DNA of 64,000 nucleotides from Cyclobacteriaceae bacterium (GCA_016786495.1 JAEUUJ010000086.1:1-64000), one strand, 5' to 3'; shown: positions 9,659 through 20,497, numbered from the stretch's first letter. Program-made: numbers and translations. Notes: generated from the letters alone by a model not told the origin.

Positions 9659-12600
9659 AGGCTGATTTTATTCCCAACAACGAGATGGGAAATCTTGTCC
9701 GTGAAAAAGATTGGAGCAAAACTCCGGTAGGTCCCATGGAGTCGTGGCCCCAAAGTTTGCGGACAACCTTAAGCATTATTTTAAATTCAAGATTCCCCAT
9801 GTTTTTGTGGTGGGGACCTGAACTGGTTTGTTTTTATAATGATGCCTATCGCCCGAGCCTGGGCGAAAATGGAAAGCACCCGCACATTCTCGGAATGCGT
9901 GCCCGGGAAGCGTGGCCGGAAATTTGGGACATTATCAAACCATTAATCGACAAGGTTCTTTCCGGTGAAGGAGCAACCTGGAGTGAAGATCAACTCATTC
10001 CCATTTTTCGAAACGGGAAAATTGAAGATGCCTACTGGACGTTCAGTTATAGTCCGGTGAACGATGAATCAGGCAAGGCTACTGCAGTACTCGTAACCTG
10101 TACAGAAACAACGCGCGAGGTGTTAAGCCGGAACTCCCTGTCGGAAAGCAACAGCCGTTTCATCAACGTTGTGCAGCAGGCCCCGGTAGGGATCGCCATC
10201 CTGCGCGGAAAAAACTTTACGTTCGAACTTACCAACAACGCCTACCTTCAATTCATCGATAAGCCCGCTACCGAAGTTGTGGGGCGGGATCTTTTTGATG
10301 TTTTGCCGGACGTAAAACCGGTAGTCGAACCGTTGCTCAACAATGTGATGACTTCCGGTAAACTCTATCACGCAAATGATCTGGAGGTTACGATCAGCCG
10401 GTATGGCAAGCGGGAAAAGGTTTATTTCAACTTTATTTATCAACCGCTTTTTGAGAACGGTACGGTTACCGGTGTTGTGGTTGTTGCGAACGAAGTAACT
10501 TCGATGGTTGAAGCGCGCCATGCGTTGGAGGAAAAACAACGGCAGTTCAGCAACTTCATCATGCAGTCGCCAATCGCGATGACGATCTGGCGCGGAAAAG
10601 ACTACGTGATTGAAATGGCCAATGAGACCATGTTTAAAACCATTTGGCGCAAAGAGCCAAAAGACGTGATTGGCCGGAAAGCGCTGGAAGTATTCCCGGA
10701 ATTAAACGATCAGAAGTACCCGGAATTACTGCGAAAAGTGCTGGTAACTGGTGGCATTCATCGCGAGAATGAATCGATGGCTTACGTGCGGGGAGATGAC
10801 GGGATGCGGAAGTTCTACCTCGACTTTGAATATGCTCCGCTTCTGGAGACTGATGGCAGCATTTCCGGAATCATGATCACGGTGTATGATGTAACTGAAA
10901 ATGTAGAATCGCGTCATAAACTCGAAGATGCAGAGTCGCGGATGCGCCTGGCGGTGGAAGCTACGGAATTGGCAACATGGGATCTCGACTTGAGAACGCG
11001 CGACATTATTCACTCTCCCCGGCTAGCGGTGATCTTCGGTCATCCCGAAACACGAGTCTTAACGCATTCCGAAATGCGCGAACAATTGCATCTGGACGAC
11101 CGGGTCGCGATTGTTGAAAAAGCAATGGAGCAGGCATTGAAGACCGGGAATTATAGCTACGAAGCACGTGTCATTCTTCCGGACCGTTCCGTGCGCTGGA
11201 TACGCACACGCGGCACGGTAGTGTTTGATCAAGACAAACAGCCCTTGCGCATGCTGGGTACGCTCATGGATGTGACAAGCATTCGGCTTGCAAGTGAGCA
11301 GAGTTCTAAACTGGCAGCCATTGTGGAATCTTCTGACGATGCGATTGTGAGTAAACAACTGGATGGAACCATTACAAGCTGGAACCGCGGGGCGGAAAGA
11401 CTTTTTGGCTATAAACCGGAAGAGATCGTTAGCCAGCCGATCACGCGACTTATCCCGCCGGACCGGCTGGGGGAAGAGCCTGCTATCATCGGCAGACTCA
11501 TGCGGGGCGAGCGCGTAGAACATATTGAGACGAAGCGGGTAACCAAAGATGGCCGGCTCATTGACGTTTCGTTAACGATATCACCGATTCGTGATCAATT
11601 TGGACGAATCATCGGAGCTTCGAAAATAGCGCGCGACATCAGCGTTCAGAAACGAGCGGAACGTGAAATGGAAGAAAGCCGGCTGCGTCTCGAAACGATT
11701 ATTGAAGCCAGCGCGCTTGGAACATGGGAACTTGATTTAGTTAGTGGTAAACCCCGTTATTCAGGCCGCTATCTTGAAATTCTTGGATTCAAACGAGACG
11801 AGACGCCAACTCATGCGGAGCTGTTGACGCGGCTTCATCCGGATGATTTTCCAATCCGTGATAAGGCATTCAAACAAGCTATGCAAACCGGTAAACTTTT
11901 TTACAGTGCAAGGCTCATTTGGCCCGACAAGAGCATTCGCTGGATGGAAGGCCGGGGCAACGTGTTTTTCGACAGCACTGGCAAGGCAGTTAAGATGACC
12001 GGAACCGTTCGCGACATCACGGAAGAGAAAGCATTCTCGCAGGCGTTGGAAACAATGGTTGATCAGCGTACGCGCGAACTTCAGCAAGTAAACACCGAAC
12101 TTGAGAAGATGAATCAGGAGCTCGCTTCGTTTGCCTACGTTTCCAGTCACGACTTACAGGAACCCTTGCGAAAGATTCAGGCTTTTGCATCCCGGATTCT
12201 CGAGAAAGAGCATCAGAACCTGTCGGCCGCAGGGCAGGATTATTTTTCCCGCATGCAGGAAGCAGCGCGCAGAATGCAGCTGCTCATCCAGGATTTGCTG
12301 GCGTACTCGCGCACCAATACAAAGGAGAAAGAACTTGTGCTTACCAACCTGAATGTGTTGGTAGCGGGTGTGATGGATGATTTGGAACAACAGATTCAGG
12401 AAACGGGAAGTACGATTAACATGGGAGATTTGCCCGAACTGGAAGTGATTCCTTTTCAATTCCGTCAGCTGTTCACAAACCTGATTGCTAATTCGCTGAA
12501 ATTCAGACGCACCGATGTCCCGTTGGTGATCGACATCCGGTCGGAAAAAGTGAAAGGATCCGAAATCGGTCAGGATTCCGCCACAGACGACTATTATTAT

Positions 12601-12819
12601 AGAGTGACCGTTGAGGACAATGGAATCGGGTTCGATAATACATACCACGAACGCATATTCGATGTGTTTCAGCGGTTGCATACGAAGCAGGAGTATGAAG
12701 GAACGGGTATCGGACTCGCGATCTGCAAAAAGATTGTTGAAAACCACCGCGGATTCATCACCGCGACAGGAGAGCCGGGAGCAGGAGCGAAGTTTATGAT
12801 TTATCTTCCTGTAAGCTGA
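9655..12819 (+). CDS. Soluble multi-PAS sensor histidine kinase
   Basis: A 1,054-residue kinase without membrane segments, so it should sense a cytoplasmic signal. The N-terminal module (WSKTPVGPMESWPQ) is the atypical PAS/GAF type common in large Bacteroidota kinases. Several PAS/PAC repeats follow, including SSDDAIVSKQLDG at about 560. A short coiled linker (TRELQQVNTELEKMNQEL) leads to a HisKA domain with YVSSHDLQEPLRK (H832) and an ATPase domain with N-box FTNLIANSLKF, DNGIGFD near 988 and GTGIGLA near 1016. The start at 9655 overlaps the receiver gene by four bases; an in-frame ATG at 9598 is rejected because it lies inside that gene. The stop TGA abuts the stop of the convergent tamL gene with no spacer. 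Confidence 0.88.
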   Translation: MKADFIPNNEMGNLVREKDWSKTPVGPMESWPQSLRTTLSIILNSRFPMFLWWGPELVCFYNDAYRPSLGENGKHPHILGMRAREAWPEIWDIIKPLIDKVLSGEGATWSEDQLIPIFRNGKIEDAYWTFSYSPVNDESGKATAVLVTCTETTREVLSRNSLSESNSRFINVVQQAPVGIAILRGKNFTFELTNNAYLQFIDKPATEVVGRDLFDVLPDVKPVVEPLLNNVMTSGKLYHANDLEVTISRYGKREKVYFNFIYQPLFENGTVTGVVVVANEVTSMVEARHALEEKQRQFSNFIMQSPIAMTIWRGKDYVIEMANETMFKTIWRKEPKDVIGRKALEVFPELNDQKYPELLRKVLVTGGIHRENESMAYVRGDDGMRKFYLDFEYAPLLETDGSISGIMITVYDVTENVESRHKLEDAESRMRLAVEATELATWDLDLRTRDIIHSPRLAVIFGHPETRVLTHSEMREQLHLDDRVAIVEKAMEQALKTGNYSYEARVILPDRSVRWIRTRGTVVFDQDKQPLRMLGTLMDVTSIRLASEQSSKLAAIVESSDDAIVSKQLDGTITSWNRGAERLFGYKPEEIVSQPITRLIPPDRLGEEPAIIGRLMRGERVEHIETKRVTKDGRLIDVSLTISPIRDQFGRIIGASKIARDISVQKRAEREMEESRLRLETIIEASALGTWELDLVSGKPRYSGRYLEILGFKRDETPTHAELLTRLHPDDFPIRDKAFKQAMQTGKLFYSARLIWPDKSIRWMEGRGNVFFDSTGKAVKMTGTVRDITEEKAFSQALETMVDQRTRELQQVNTELEKMNQELASFAYVSSHDLQEPLRKIQAFASRILEKEHQNLSAAGQDYFSRMQEAARRMQLLIQDLLAYSRTNTKEKELVLTNLNVLVAGVMDDLEQQIQETGSTINMGDLPELEVIPFQFRQLFTNLIANSLKFRRTDVPLVIDIRSEKVKGSEIGQDSATDDYYYRVTVEDNGIGFDNTYHERIFDVFQRLHTKQEYEGTGIGLAICKKIVENHRGFITATGEPGAGAKFMIYLPVS

Positions 12820-15192
12820 TCAGAATGGATAGCCGATCGCAATGTTAAACACCAGGTTGTTGCGTCTCCAAAACTTGCTTGTAAAGTCGATATCCCGGAA
12901 CGCCCAGCGGAACTCATTGTTCGCGCCATCTTCATTACCAACCGGATAGGCTTTCCGGATCGGGAACGCAAGATCAAACCGCAACACAAAAAAGCTGAAA
13001 TCAAACCGCAGACCAAACCCGGTACCCACTGCCAGTTGTTTATAGAACCGGTTGAAGGCAAATTTTCCGCCCGGTCTCAGCGTGTCTTCTTTGATTACCC
13101 AGATGTTTCCGGCATCCACAAACAATCCTCCTTTCACTGCTTTGTAGATATCAAACCGGTATTCCAGGTTTGCTTCCAGTTTGATGTCACCCCGCTGGTC
13201 GATAAAAAATGTGGTGTCGTTTATCGCCAAAAAATTATACGTGCCGGGTCCTACTGAGCGGGCAGGGAATGCGCGCAAGCTGTTTGATCCGCCAACGGAA
13301 AACTGTTTGATGTATGGCATAAACTTCGAGTTACCGTAGGCGTATCCCACACCCGTGGTGATGCGTGAAGCAATTTTACTTCGTTTGTTGAAGTCGTAGT
13401 AATACCGAAAGTCAACAACGGGCCGAACATATTGCGAATACGCCTGACCGAAAAAACTGTACGACCCTTCCGCGCCATCGAACCGAACCGATTGGATTGC
13501 CCGGGGAAGATTACCGGAAATGTCCAGGCTTCCGTTGAAGTAGATGTTCGATCCACGCACCTTTTTTCGTGCATACTTTGCTTCGATGGTTTCGCTCAGT
13601 TGCGTGTTAATGGTAAACGAATACCGCGCTCCGAGGATGAACTGGTTCTGAAAGGAATTCTTGAGCGCAGCATTGGTGGCGATAATGTTCCGGAAGACTT
13701 CCGACTGTTGGCTTGTTTTAATGTACGTGATGTCTAACGGGAACAGCTCATGGGTCTTGAGGGTGGTCTCGCGCCAGGTATACCCGGCAGCTATGTTAGA
13801 CGAGTTGAGTGTAAAATACTGAAGACGTTGTTGAAAACTGTACCCCAGTTTAAACTGCGTTTGCGGCAAGTATTTAGCTGACCGATACTGAATTTTAATG
13901 GGTGTGAGGAAACGCGGCACCGATAAACTCGCCTCACCGCTCAGTTCAATGGCGTTTAACGGATTGGTTTGTTTACTGCGCACCTGCAACTCATACGATC
14001 CGTTCAGTTTAAGTTGAAACATTTCTGCGCCCCTGAAAATGTTCCGGTTGGTAAACGTAAACTCCATTCCGGGACCTACAAAGTTATTTGATTTCGACAC
14101 TCCCTGGAGCTGCAGCCGAAGTGAGTTCTTCAGTGTGGGTGTAAGGAATACGGTCGCGCGTAACTGGGTTGAATCACTGTAAAGGTTACGGTATTTGATG
14201 TTTACAAACTTGAATGTATTTAGCCCCATGAGGTGACTAATGGAATAGGAATGATCTACGCGCTTGTAGATGCTGTCGGGTGTGATGTTAATTACATCGG
14301 TAATGATGTGGGGACGAAAATCATGAAGATTATCGATATACAGATATTTACCAACACGGGTTGTATCGCCCGTCCGCGACAAGCTGTCATTGGCTAACTC
14401 ATAGCTTGGGAAAACGACAACTTCTTTTACGGTATAAACCTGATAGGCCCGTGGCGGCATACCCGGCTCAATGGTGAGATCAAGCTCCACCATCCGTTCA
14501 CCGATGGTGGTATCGGCCCTGAACAACAAAAAACGATCATCGAAATAGTAGAAGCCTTCATTTTGTGCGATCTCTTCAATACGCTCCTGTTCGTTACGAA
14601 GCAATTCCAGACTGTACCGCTGATTTTCCCGGATCAGCGATTTTTCTTTTATCTCATCCAGCAAGCGCGCATGGACCGTGTCCAGGAAAACATAATTAAC
14701 GCTTTTAATCCGATAAGGCCGTTGTAGTGCTACATGATACACTACATGGCTCTTTTTACGTTTTGTTTTTACCTCAAACGTAACTTCCGATTTAAAGTAA
14801 CCTTCGTTTTGTAGCTGACCTTCCAATGCCTGGGCGGTTTGGTCGGGTGTCGCATCTTTTAACAGTACGGGCGGAGACCCCAGTTTTGTTTTAATGAAAT
14901 TCCGGAATCCTTTTTTCTTTCTGGGTTCACCCGCAATGAAATAAAACCATACGGCAGGCCTGGCTCCTAAAAATGTCGCGTTTGGTTCGGGCGTGATGTA
15001 CGTTTGAAGCTCTTCTTTCAGGTCGCGTTGTCCGCTGATTTTCCCGTTAGCCCGGATGTCGATCTTAGCCCCGGTGTAGAAGCTTTCTCCTTCCTTTAAG
15101 TATTTTGTTCCGGTACAGGCAGCGGCTGTCACGCTCACGACGAGCAACAGCAGCCAACGCTTTGCCGGATGTAATCCGGATCGGGACGACAT
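12820..15192 (-). CDS. tamL: TamL, outer-membrane lipoprotein of the TamA/BamA (Omp85) family
   Basis: Predicted Omp85-family outer-membrane lipoprotein of 790 residues that works with TamB in envelope biogenesis. A lipoprotein signal ends at VTAAAC (C26). POTRA-like periplasmic sequence fills the N-terminal part, for example the repeat with EGQLQNEGYFKSEVTFEVK. The C-terminal half is a 16-strand-type barrel ending in GYPF, a terminal aromatic typical of outer-membrane signals. I start at ATG 15192 (MSSRSGLH), one base after the tamB stop; a start at 15210 would overlap tamB by 17 bases. TamL is the Bacteroidota lipidated counterpart of TamA. The gene is last in a probable six-gene minus-strand operon. 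Its TGA abuts the kinase TGA at 12819 and no terminator hairpin is visible there. Confidence 0.85.
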   Translation of the reverse strand: MSSRSGLHPAKRWLLLLVVSVTAAACTGTKYLKEGESFYTGAKIDIRANGKISGQRDLKEELQTYITPEPNATFLGARPAVWFYFIAGEPRKKKGFRNFIKTKLGSPPVLLKDATPDQTAQALEGQLQNEGYFKSEVTFEVKTKRKKSHVVYHVALQRPYRIKSVNYVFLDTVHARLLDEIKEKSLIRENQRYSLELLRNEQERIEEIAQNEGFYYFDDRFLLFRADTTIGERMVELDLTIEPGMPPRAYQVYTVKEVVVFPSYELANDSLSRTGDTTRVGKYLYIDNLHDFRPHIITDVINITPDSIYKRVDHSYSISHLMGLNTFKFVNIKYRNLYSDSTQLRATVFLTPTLKNSLRLQLQGVSKSNNFVGPGMEFTFTNRNIFRGAEMFQLKLNGSYELQVRSKQTNPLNAIELSGEASLSVPRFLTPIKIQYRSAKYLPQTQFKLGYSFQQRLQYFTLNSSNIAAGYTWRETTLKTHELFPLDITYIKTSQQSEVFRNIIATNAALKNSFQNQFILGARYSFTINTQLSETIEAKYARKKVRGSNIYFNGSLDISGNLPRAIQSVRFDGAEGSYSFFGQAYSQYVRPVVDFRYYYDFNKRSKIASRITTGVGYAYGNSKFMPYIKQFSVGGSNSLRAFPARSVGPGTYNFLAINDTTFFIDQRGDIKLEANLEYRFDIYKAVKGGLFVDAGNIWVIKEDTLRPGGKFAFNRFYKQLAVGTGFGLRFDFSFFVLRFDLAFPIRKAYPVGNEDGANNEFRWAFRDIDFTSKFWRRNNLVFNIAIGYPF

Positions 15193-15193
15193 C

Positions 15194-18100
15194 TTACTCA
15201 GGAACAACATTGGATTTAAATAATTCTTTGAGGGTATTATAATCTTTTACATAAATCAGTCCAACACCGGTTTCGGTTAGTTCGCCATCAATCATATCGT
15301 AATTGCTCGTGCGGAAACCTGTAATGCGGAAGCGGCCATCGCGCGTTAGTTTGTATTCGAGCGCCAGGTCGCCAATGTAATCGGACGCATCTTTTTGCGT
15401 GGTGTTTTCGCCTTCCACCGAAACGTTTCCGGAAAGTTTAACAACAAGGCGGTCGTTCAGCAGCGATTTCGAGACACCCAGTTGAACCTGAGTATTTCCC
15501 TGAGCCTGGCCGGTTGAATAGTCTTCGTACGACTTGATGTCAAGACTCAGTTGTACACCTTTAACATTCTCGGACAGGCGGTTCAACTGATCGGACAATA
15601 AGCGGCTTACACTTGTGCGTGTGGTGTTAGCGATGTCCGATCCGCCCTGGTTGTCGAGCGGGTTTTCGGAAATGAATCTTCGCAGGATTAGCAACGCGAA
15701 TACTTGCTTGTTCACGTCCGATTCGCGAGAGTTAATGTCGAGTATTTTGGCATATACTGTTCCGCCAAATGCACTCTGTTTGTCAACGGGCATGTCAATC
15801 TTAAAAGCGATTAACGGAGCAAGTAACTGCCCTTTGATGTCGAGGTAAACGTAGAAGGGAAGGCGCTGGCGGTAGGTGTTTAATGCTGACGCATCATTGG
15901 TTTGGCTGGCTACAAGATCGATCGGGGAAGTCTCCACCAAATGACTGGCCCGGATATCAATTTGAGCGTTGAGCGGATCGCCCGACCAGGTTAGCGATCC
16001 ACCTTTCAGGATTTTGAACTCACGTTTCACCAGTTTGTAGAACGAGAAGTTGTATGTCCCCTCGGTGATTTCGTATCGGCCTGTTAAGCTCATATTCCCG
16101 GACGAACTCATGTCGAACGTGAGTGTGGAGTTGCCTTTTACCGTGAGTTTGTCGCCCGTAATCGGGTCGATGACAATGTTAAACGTTGCTTTATCATTGA
16201 GTTCGAGGTTGGCAGAGATGTTCATGCCCGCGAAGGTGTTTCGGATGGTATCAGACAATGTGAGATTTGCGAGAAACGGATCTTTGTACGCATCCTTGTC
16301 AACAAATTCGACAATCCCCTTTTGCTCCATGACGCTTTTCTGAGACTGTGGTACAACATAGGTAAGATTGGTGTCGTCACTGAAACCAACGGTTACATCC
16401 ACCCGTGGTCTTTTTGAATTTCCGGTAATGCGTGCTTTCGCGTTCAGTTTTACTTTGCCGTAGTACATCTTGTTGTCTTCCTCCGAAGTGTTCAGCACCT
16501 GAAAGTTCCGCGTGTTCAGCCCCAGGTTGAACCGAAAGTCACGGTATGCTTCGGTCAGAATAGCTCCTTCCAGCACCGCATCGTTCTTCTTGCTGTCGGT
16601 GATCGTAAAATTGTTCAACCGGATGCCTTGTTCATTGAACGTTATTGTTTCATTGTTTAACGTGAAGTTGCTGTTGAGATAGGTTGATTTGAATGATGCA
16701 TCGCGGAAGTTGATCGTGCCGCGGATCACCGGCTTATCGAATGTGCCTGAAAGTTTGAGTGTACCCGTTGCCCGACCCTCAACGTTTTGCAATTGACCGA
16801 ATGACAACGGCTCAAGGGCTTGAAGATTGAGTGGCGAAAGATCGGCCAATAATTCAAAAGACGAGGTAGTTGGGCTTGAAATGTAGTAACCATTGGCCGT
16901 TAGGTTTGAACCCTGGTTGGTCAATGCCAGGTCGATGGTATAGCGATCACCCGCATGCGCCAGACCGAGCTTCAAATCACCAAAAGGTTTTTCCAGAATT
17001 TCCAGCTCCGTGATTTTCAATTCGGAAGAGAATCGTCCGCGCGAAGCCGATGTAAATTTCAGATTTCCATTGAGCAATCCGCTGGCAGGCATCACACCCC
17101 GTACAATTCGCGTGAGGTTCGACAACTGCACCTGATTGAACTCCAGCGCAAGTGTGGAATCCTTTACCGTAGTGACAAGGGCAATCCGCTCGGCTGCCTT
17201 TGAGATGGCAAAGTTGTGCGCCACCAAACCCCGCTTACTGAATTCAAGGTAATTATCCTCAGGTACCGTCCACTCGCTGTAGTTGAGCATAACCTGATCC
17301 TGCAGGAAACGGAACCTGAAATTGTTTTCCTGACTTCGGAATACTCCGCCCAATATGTATTTGTTTTCATTTTTTGAGTTCAAAATCTGCAAGGCGCTAT
17401 ATATTGAGTCGTTTTCAATTTTACCCGTGAATTGAATCGCATCAACGGTGAGCGTGTCCAGCAGCACGTTCTTCAAACGAAGGCGGTAGGAGAGTTCGTC
17501 ACTGTCTGACTTCGCCTCAAAAGAGATTGAGTCGAATGCGGTTGTTCCGCATTTGACTTTTGAGATTCCGAGCTCAACATTGAGTTTATGCTCTTCACTG
17601 TCAAACTCGCCTTTCATAACGCCTGGAACAAACGGTTCTAACTCCGGCACCAGGATCTCGGTGATGAGGTCTGTATTGCGGATGGTTAGTTCAAATTTGA
17701 AATTCTGTGGCGTAGTAAATTGCTTGATTGATTTATCCTGAAGGGAAAAGTACCGGTTGATGTGTTGCTTCATGGCGGTACCGATCGTAAAGATGTTGAA
17801 CGTGCCCTCGAATTTTCCGGAGAGTATTTCAGAATCGATCGTGAAACTGCTCTTGCCATCCTGATCGATGCTGGCAAACAGCAATGAATCAACCATATAG
17901 AGTGATTCACCATTGTAGATGCCTACTTTATAGATTGCCAGGTCGCCATTAATAACCTGAAAATCCGCTGTCGCCAGGTCGACATTCATTCCACCCCGCG
18001 CTTTCAGCGGCCGTTCCGACAAATTCAATTTTTGAAAATCTGCATTCAGCAGGTTCAGCTTGAGTTTGTAGGTAGGAATAGGAGCGGTGTAATCGAGGTC

Positions 18101-20152
18101 ACCCGTAATGGTAAAGTCAAGGTTCTCATCGTGTAGTGATGCGTCTCCTGAGAAAAGATAGTTGGTTAAAGATCCGTTTACCTGAAAATCCTGGTATGCA
18201 TAGTTGTTGTATTCAAAGCGTGATACCAGCAGGTTCAATGATGCGCGGATGTCGTCAGCTTTTATACCGACTCCTTTAACCGATGCTTTCATATCCAGCA
18301 TGCCCATGCTTCCGGGTTGCTTTAAGATTTTTCCCAGGTGCAAACCCTTTGTTTCTATAGAAGCATGATATGCAGGAGTCGCCCGGAAATCGAATTTGCC
18401 TTCAGCATGTACATTGCCTGAACTGGTTAGCAGTTGGAGGTCGAGAGCAGGTGCTTTCAGCAGACCGGTATACCTTCCGCGGAGTTCGATGGAATCGGGA
18501 AGCTGAATCGATTCCGGCAGCAGCGAATCGCGTAACACCGTGCGAAGATCACGTGACGTGGTGAAGAACCGGTTCAAGTTCATACGCAACGTCATCCGAT
18601 TTGGGTCGGTTACATGTTTAACCGTTCCGTTTAGCGACAGCGATGTCTGTTCCAGTGTTTTTACCGTCAACTTCTCGATGGTTAAATCGGTTAGCGTGCC
18701 CCGGACGCGTACCGTAAACGTGGTTCGCGAATTCTTCGGCATGGTAACCGGAAGGCTGTCGAGGAGGTGCGGAGTCAGAAATAAAACATCCTGCGTGGCA
18801 ATAACCGATTTTGAAATATCAAGATTAACCCGCGCAGTTTTAAAATCGGCCAGCGAGTTGAAACTCGCATCAGCCTCGAATTCAATCCGTGAGTTACCGG
18901 ATTGAGCAAGGAAGTTTTTTATGACGAGTGTTTTTTCAGTCAGCTTGAGATTGGCCTGTAGCTGCGCAATCGCGAAATTGCTTTTCTCCTGAAATGCCAG
19001 GTTTTCAATCTCGGCTGAAAGTGTATTTCCGGAAACGGAAAGATCACTCACCTGACACTGTAATCCGAAAATCCACAGGTGGTTGTAGTCAAGTACGCCC
19101 TTCTGCACAGGTAATGCACTGTTATAATATTGCATCGAGTTGTCAGCTAAATCGATGTCCCGAATCCGGATATCCCACGGAATATTCAGGCCGGTAAAGG
19201 GTTTCGATGTTTCTCCGGTTTCCGGCCTGTCGGCCAAAGCCAGGTCATAAAAGTTGTATGTGATGAACGAGTGTTTCAACTCAATGTTATCGATGTCGAT
19301 CTGCTGTGCCGGTAAGTCCATGGCATTAATGTCGACATACACGTGCTGCAGGTCAGCGGTCAGGAATTTTCTAGCCGTGAGGTCGGAGTACCGGATAAGA
19401 ACATTTGTCAAATCGAGTTCTTCGAGCTGCAGTACAGGCAGGGCCAATGGCGTGTCTGGATCAGATGTTTGCGGAGCCTTGATGGTTCGCTGTTCAATAA
19501 CCGCCAAAATATTTTTAGCACTGATTTCTCCGGCTTTGTAAACGGAAGTGGTTGGGTTGAATTCTTCCACTGGTAAGAAAAGTTCACCGATGTTCACCTT
19601 TATATAATTTCCGGTATGGCGGTCGTCATATAACGCTGAAACGTTTTTAAGCTCAATGTCTTGAATATTGAAAGTCCAGGGTTTTGCTATCGTGTCGGCA
19701 GGCTGCTGCGCTGCCGTTGAATCTCCGGCAAAGGCATCGATGATATACGTGAAGTTAAAAACTGAATCTCCGGCCTTTCGCTTGATGTTACCTGAGACGT
19801 CGGTGAGCGTGATTTTATTTACGGATATCGTGTTATGAGTAAGCGCCCAGAGATCGGCATCCACCACCAATTCGCCCGCGTACAGTAATGTGTCGCGGCC
19901 TTGATCTTCGATATACAACCCTTCCAAAACAATTTGTTTGGGAAATGAAACGAAAGCTCGTTTCAGTCTGACTTCCGTTCCAATTTTGTTTTTCAGAAAG
20001 GTTACCGCACGTTGTGTGATTTTCTGTTGAACGCCCGGCAACCGGATTAACAGTACGGTAACAATCAAAAGGGCAAGAATGGAAAGAATAATCCATCCCA
20101 GCACCTTCATGCTTTTTATGAAGATTCTCCTGATTTTATTTTGGCTAGGCAC
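15194..20152 (-). CDS. tamB: TamB, translocation and assembly module inner-membrane protein
   Basis: A 1,652-residue AsmA-like protein with one N-terminal membrane helix (about residues 17-37), a long beta-rich periplasmic body and a C-terminal TamB/DUF490 domain (region around SGNMSLTGRYEITEGTYNF and the final 350 residues). TamB proteins span the periplasm and are linked to phospholipid transport and outer-membrane protein assembly. It is longer than E. coli TamB (about 1,260 residues), as is usual for Bacteroidota. The pairing with tamL one base downstream supports the call. The 21-base gap from the preceding gene suggests shared transcription with the small membrane-protein genes upstream. 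Confidence 0.88.
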   Translation of the reverse strand: MPSQNKIRRIFIKSMKVLGWIILSILALLIVTVLLIRLPGVQQKITQRAVTFLKNKIGTEVRLKRAFVSFPKQIVLEGLYIEDQGRDTLLYAGELVVDADLWALTHNTISVNKITLTDVSGNIKRKAGDSVFNFTYIIDAFAGDSTAAQQPADTIAKPWTFNIQDIELKNVSALYDDRHTGNYIKVNIGELFLPVEEFNPTTSVYKAGEISAKNILAVIEQRTIKAPQTSDPDTPLALPVLQLEELDLTNVLIRYSDLTARKFLTADLQHVYVDINAMDLPAQQIDIDNIELKHSFITYNFYDLALADRPETGETSKPFTGLNIPWDIRIRDIDLADNSMQYYNSALPVQKGVLDYNHLWIFGLQCQVSDLSVSGNTLSAEIENLAFQEKSNFAIAQLQANLKLTEKTLVIKNFLAQSGNSRIEFEADASFNSLADFKTARVNLDISKSVIATQDVLFLTPHLLDSLPVTMPKNSRTTFTVRVRGTLTDLTIEKLTVKTLEQTSLSLNGTVKHVTDPNRMTLRMNLNRFFTTSRDLRTVLRDSLLPESIQLPDSIELRGRYTGLLKAPALDLQLLTSSGNVHAEGKFDFRATPAYHASIETKGLHLGKILKQPGSMGMLDMKASVKGVGIKADDIRASLNLLVSRFEYNNYAYQDFQVNGSLTNYLFSGDASLHDENLDFTITGDLDYTAPIPTYKLKLNLLNADFQKLNLSERPLKARGGMNVDLATADFQVINGDLAIYKVGIYNGESLYMVDSLLFASIDQDGKSSFTIDSEILSGKFEGTFNIFTIGTAMKQHINRYFSLQDKSIKQFTTPQNFKFELTIRNTDLITEILVPELEPFVPGVMKGEFDSEEHKLNVELGISKVKCGTTAFDSISFEAKSDSDELSYRLRLKNVLLDTLTVDAIQFTGKIENDSIYSALQILNSKNENKYILGGVFRSQENNFRFRFLQDQVMLNYSEWTVPEDNYLEFSKRGLVAHNFAISKAAERIALVTTVKDSTLALEFNQVQLSNLTRIVRGVMPASGLLNGNLKFTSASRGRFSSELKITELEILEKPFGDLKLGLAHAGDRYTIDLALTNQGSNLTANGYYISSPTTSSFELLADLSPLNLQALEPLSFGQLQNVEGRATGTLKLSGTFDKPVIRGTINFRDASFKSTYLNSNFTLNNETITFNEQGIRLNNFTITDSKKNDAVLEGAILTEAYRDFRFNLGLNTRNFQVLNTSEEDNKMYYGKVKLNAKARITGNSKRPRVDVTVGFSDDTNLTYVVPQSQKSVMEQKGIVEFVDKDAYKDPFLANLTLSDTIRNTFAGMNISANLELNDKATFNIVIDPITGDKLTVKGNSTLTFDMSSSGNMSLTGRYEITEGTYNFSFYKLVKREFKILKGGSLTWSGDPLNAQIDIRASHLVETSPIDLVASQTNDASALNTYRQRLPFYVYLDIKGQLLAPLIAFKIDMPVDKQSAFGGTVYAKILDINSRESDVNKQVFALLILRRFISENPLDNQGGSDIANTTRTSVSRLLSDQLNRLSENVKGVQLSLDIKSYEDYSTGQAQGNTQVQLGVSKSLLNDRLVVKLSGNVSVEGENTTQKDASDYIGDLALEYKLTRDGRFRITGFRTSNYDMIDGELTETGVGLIYVKDYNTLKELFKSNVVPE

Positions 20153-20173
20153 TGCTGCTTGATCACATTCGGG

Positions 20174-20497
20174 TTAGTCCACCGTTTTCTCGATTACCTT
20201 TGCGGATAACTTCTTGGCAATGAACGGCACGATCAGGCGGGTGAGCCAGCCGGCCCGGCCGAGTACAGTGTTCCGGAGTAATACATCAATGCCAATGTTT
20301 GCGCCCACCTGCATGGCCGTTGATTTAAGTGATGGTTTCTTGTCGGAATTAAAAAACGACAGAAGTCCCGTCACGGGCTTTAGCTTCTCTTTGATTTCAC
20401 GGACTTCTTCCTCGATGCCGGCCTTGTTAAGGGCCAGTTCCTGTTGGACGCGTAAACGTTCCGCTACCAGTTCTTTATAGTTATTGATCTTCTTCAT
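20174..20497 (-). CDS. Hypothetical protein, 107 residues
   Basis: Not recognised. The N-terminal 45 residues are charged and helical (KELVAERLRVQQELALNKAGIEE), probably a coiled coil. The C-terminal half has two moderately hydrophobic stretches (GANIGIDVLLRNTVLG and LTRLIVPFIAKKL). It starts at ATG 20497, inside the last 17 bases of the holin-X-like gene, so the two are likely translated together. The order YtxH, holin-X-like, this protein recurs in Bacteroidota stress operons to my knowledge, so a membrane-associated stress role is plausible, but no function can be assigned. Confidence 0.7.
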   Translation of the reverse strand: MKKINNYKELVAERLRVQQELALNKAGIEEEVREIKEKLKPVTGLLSFFNSDKKPSLKSTAMQVGANIGIDVLLRNTVLGRAGWLTRLIVPFIAKKLSAKVIEKTVD

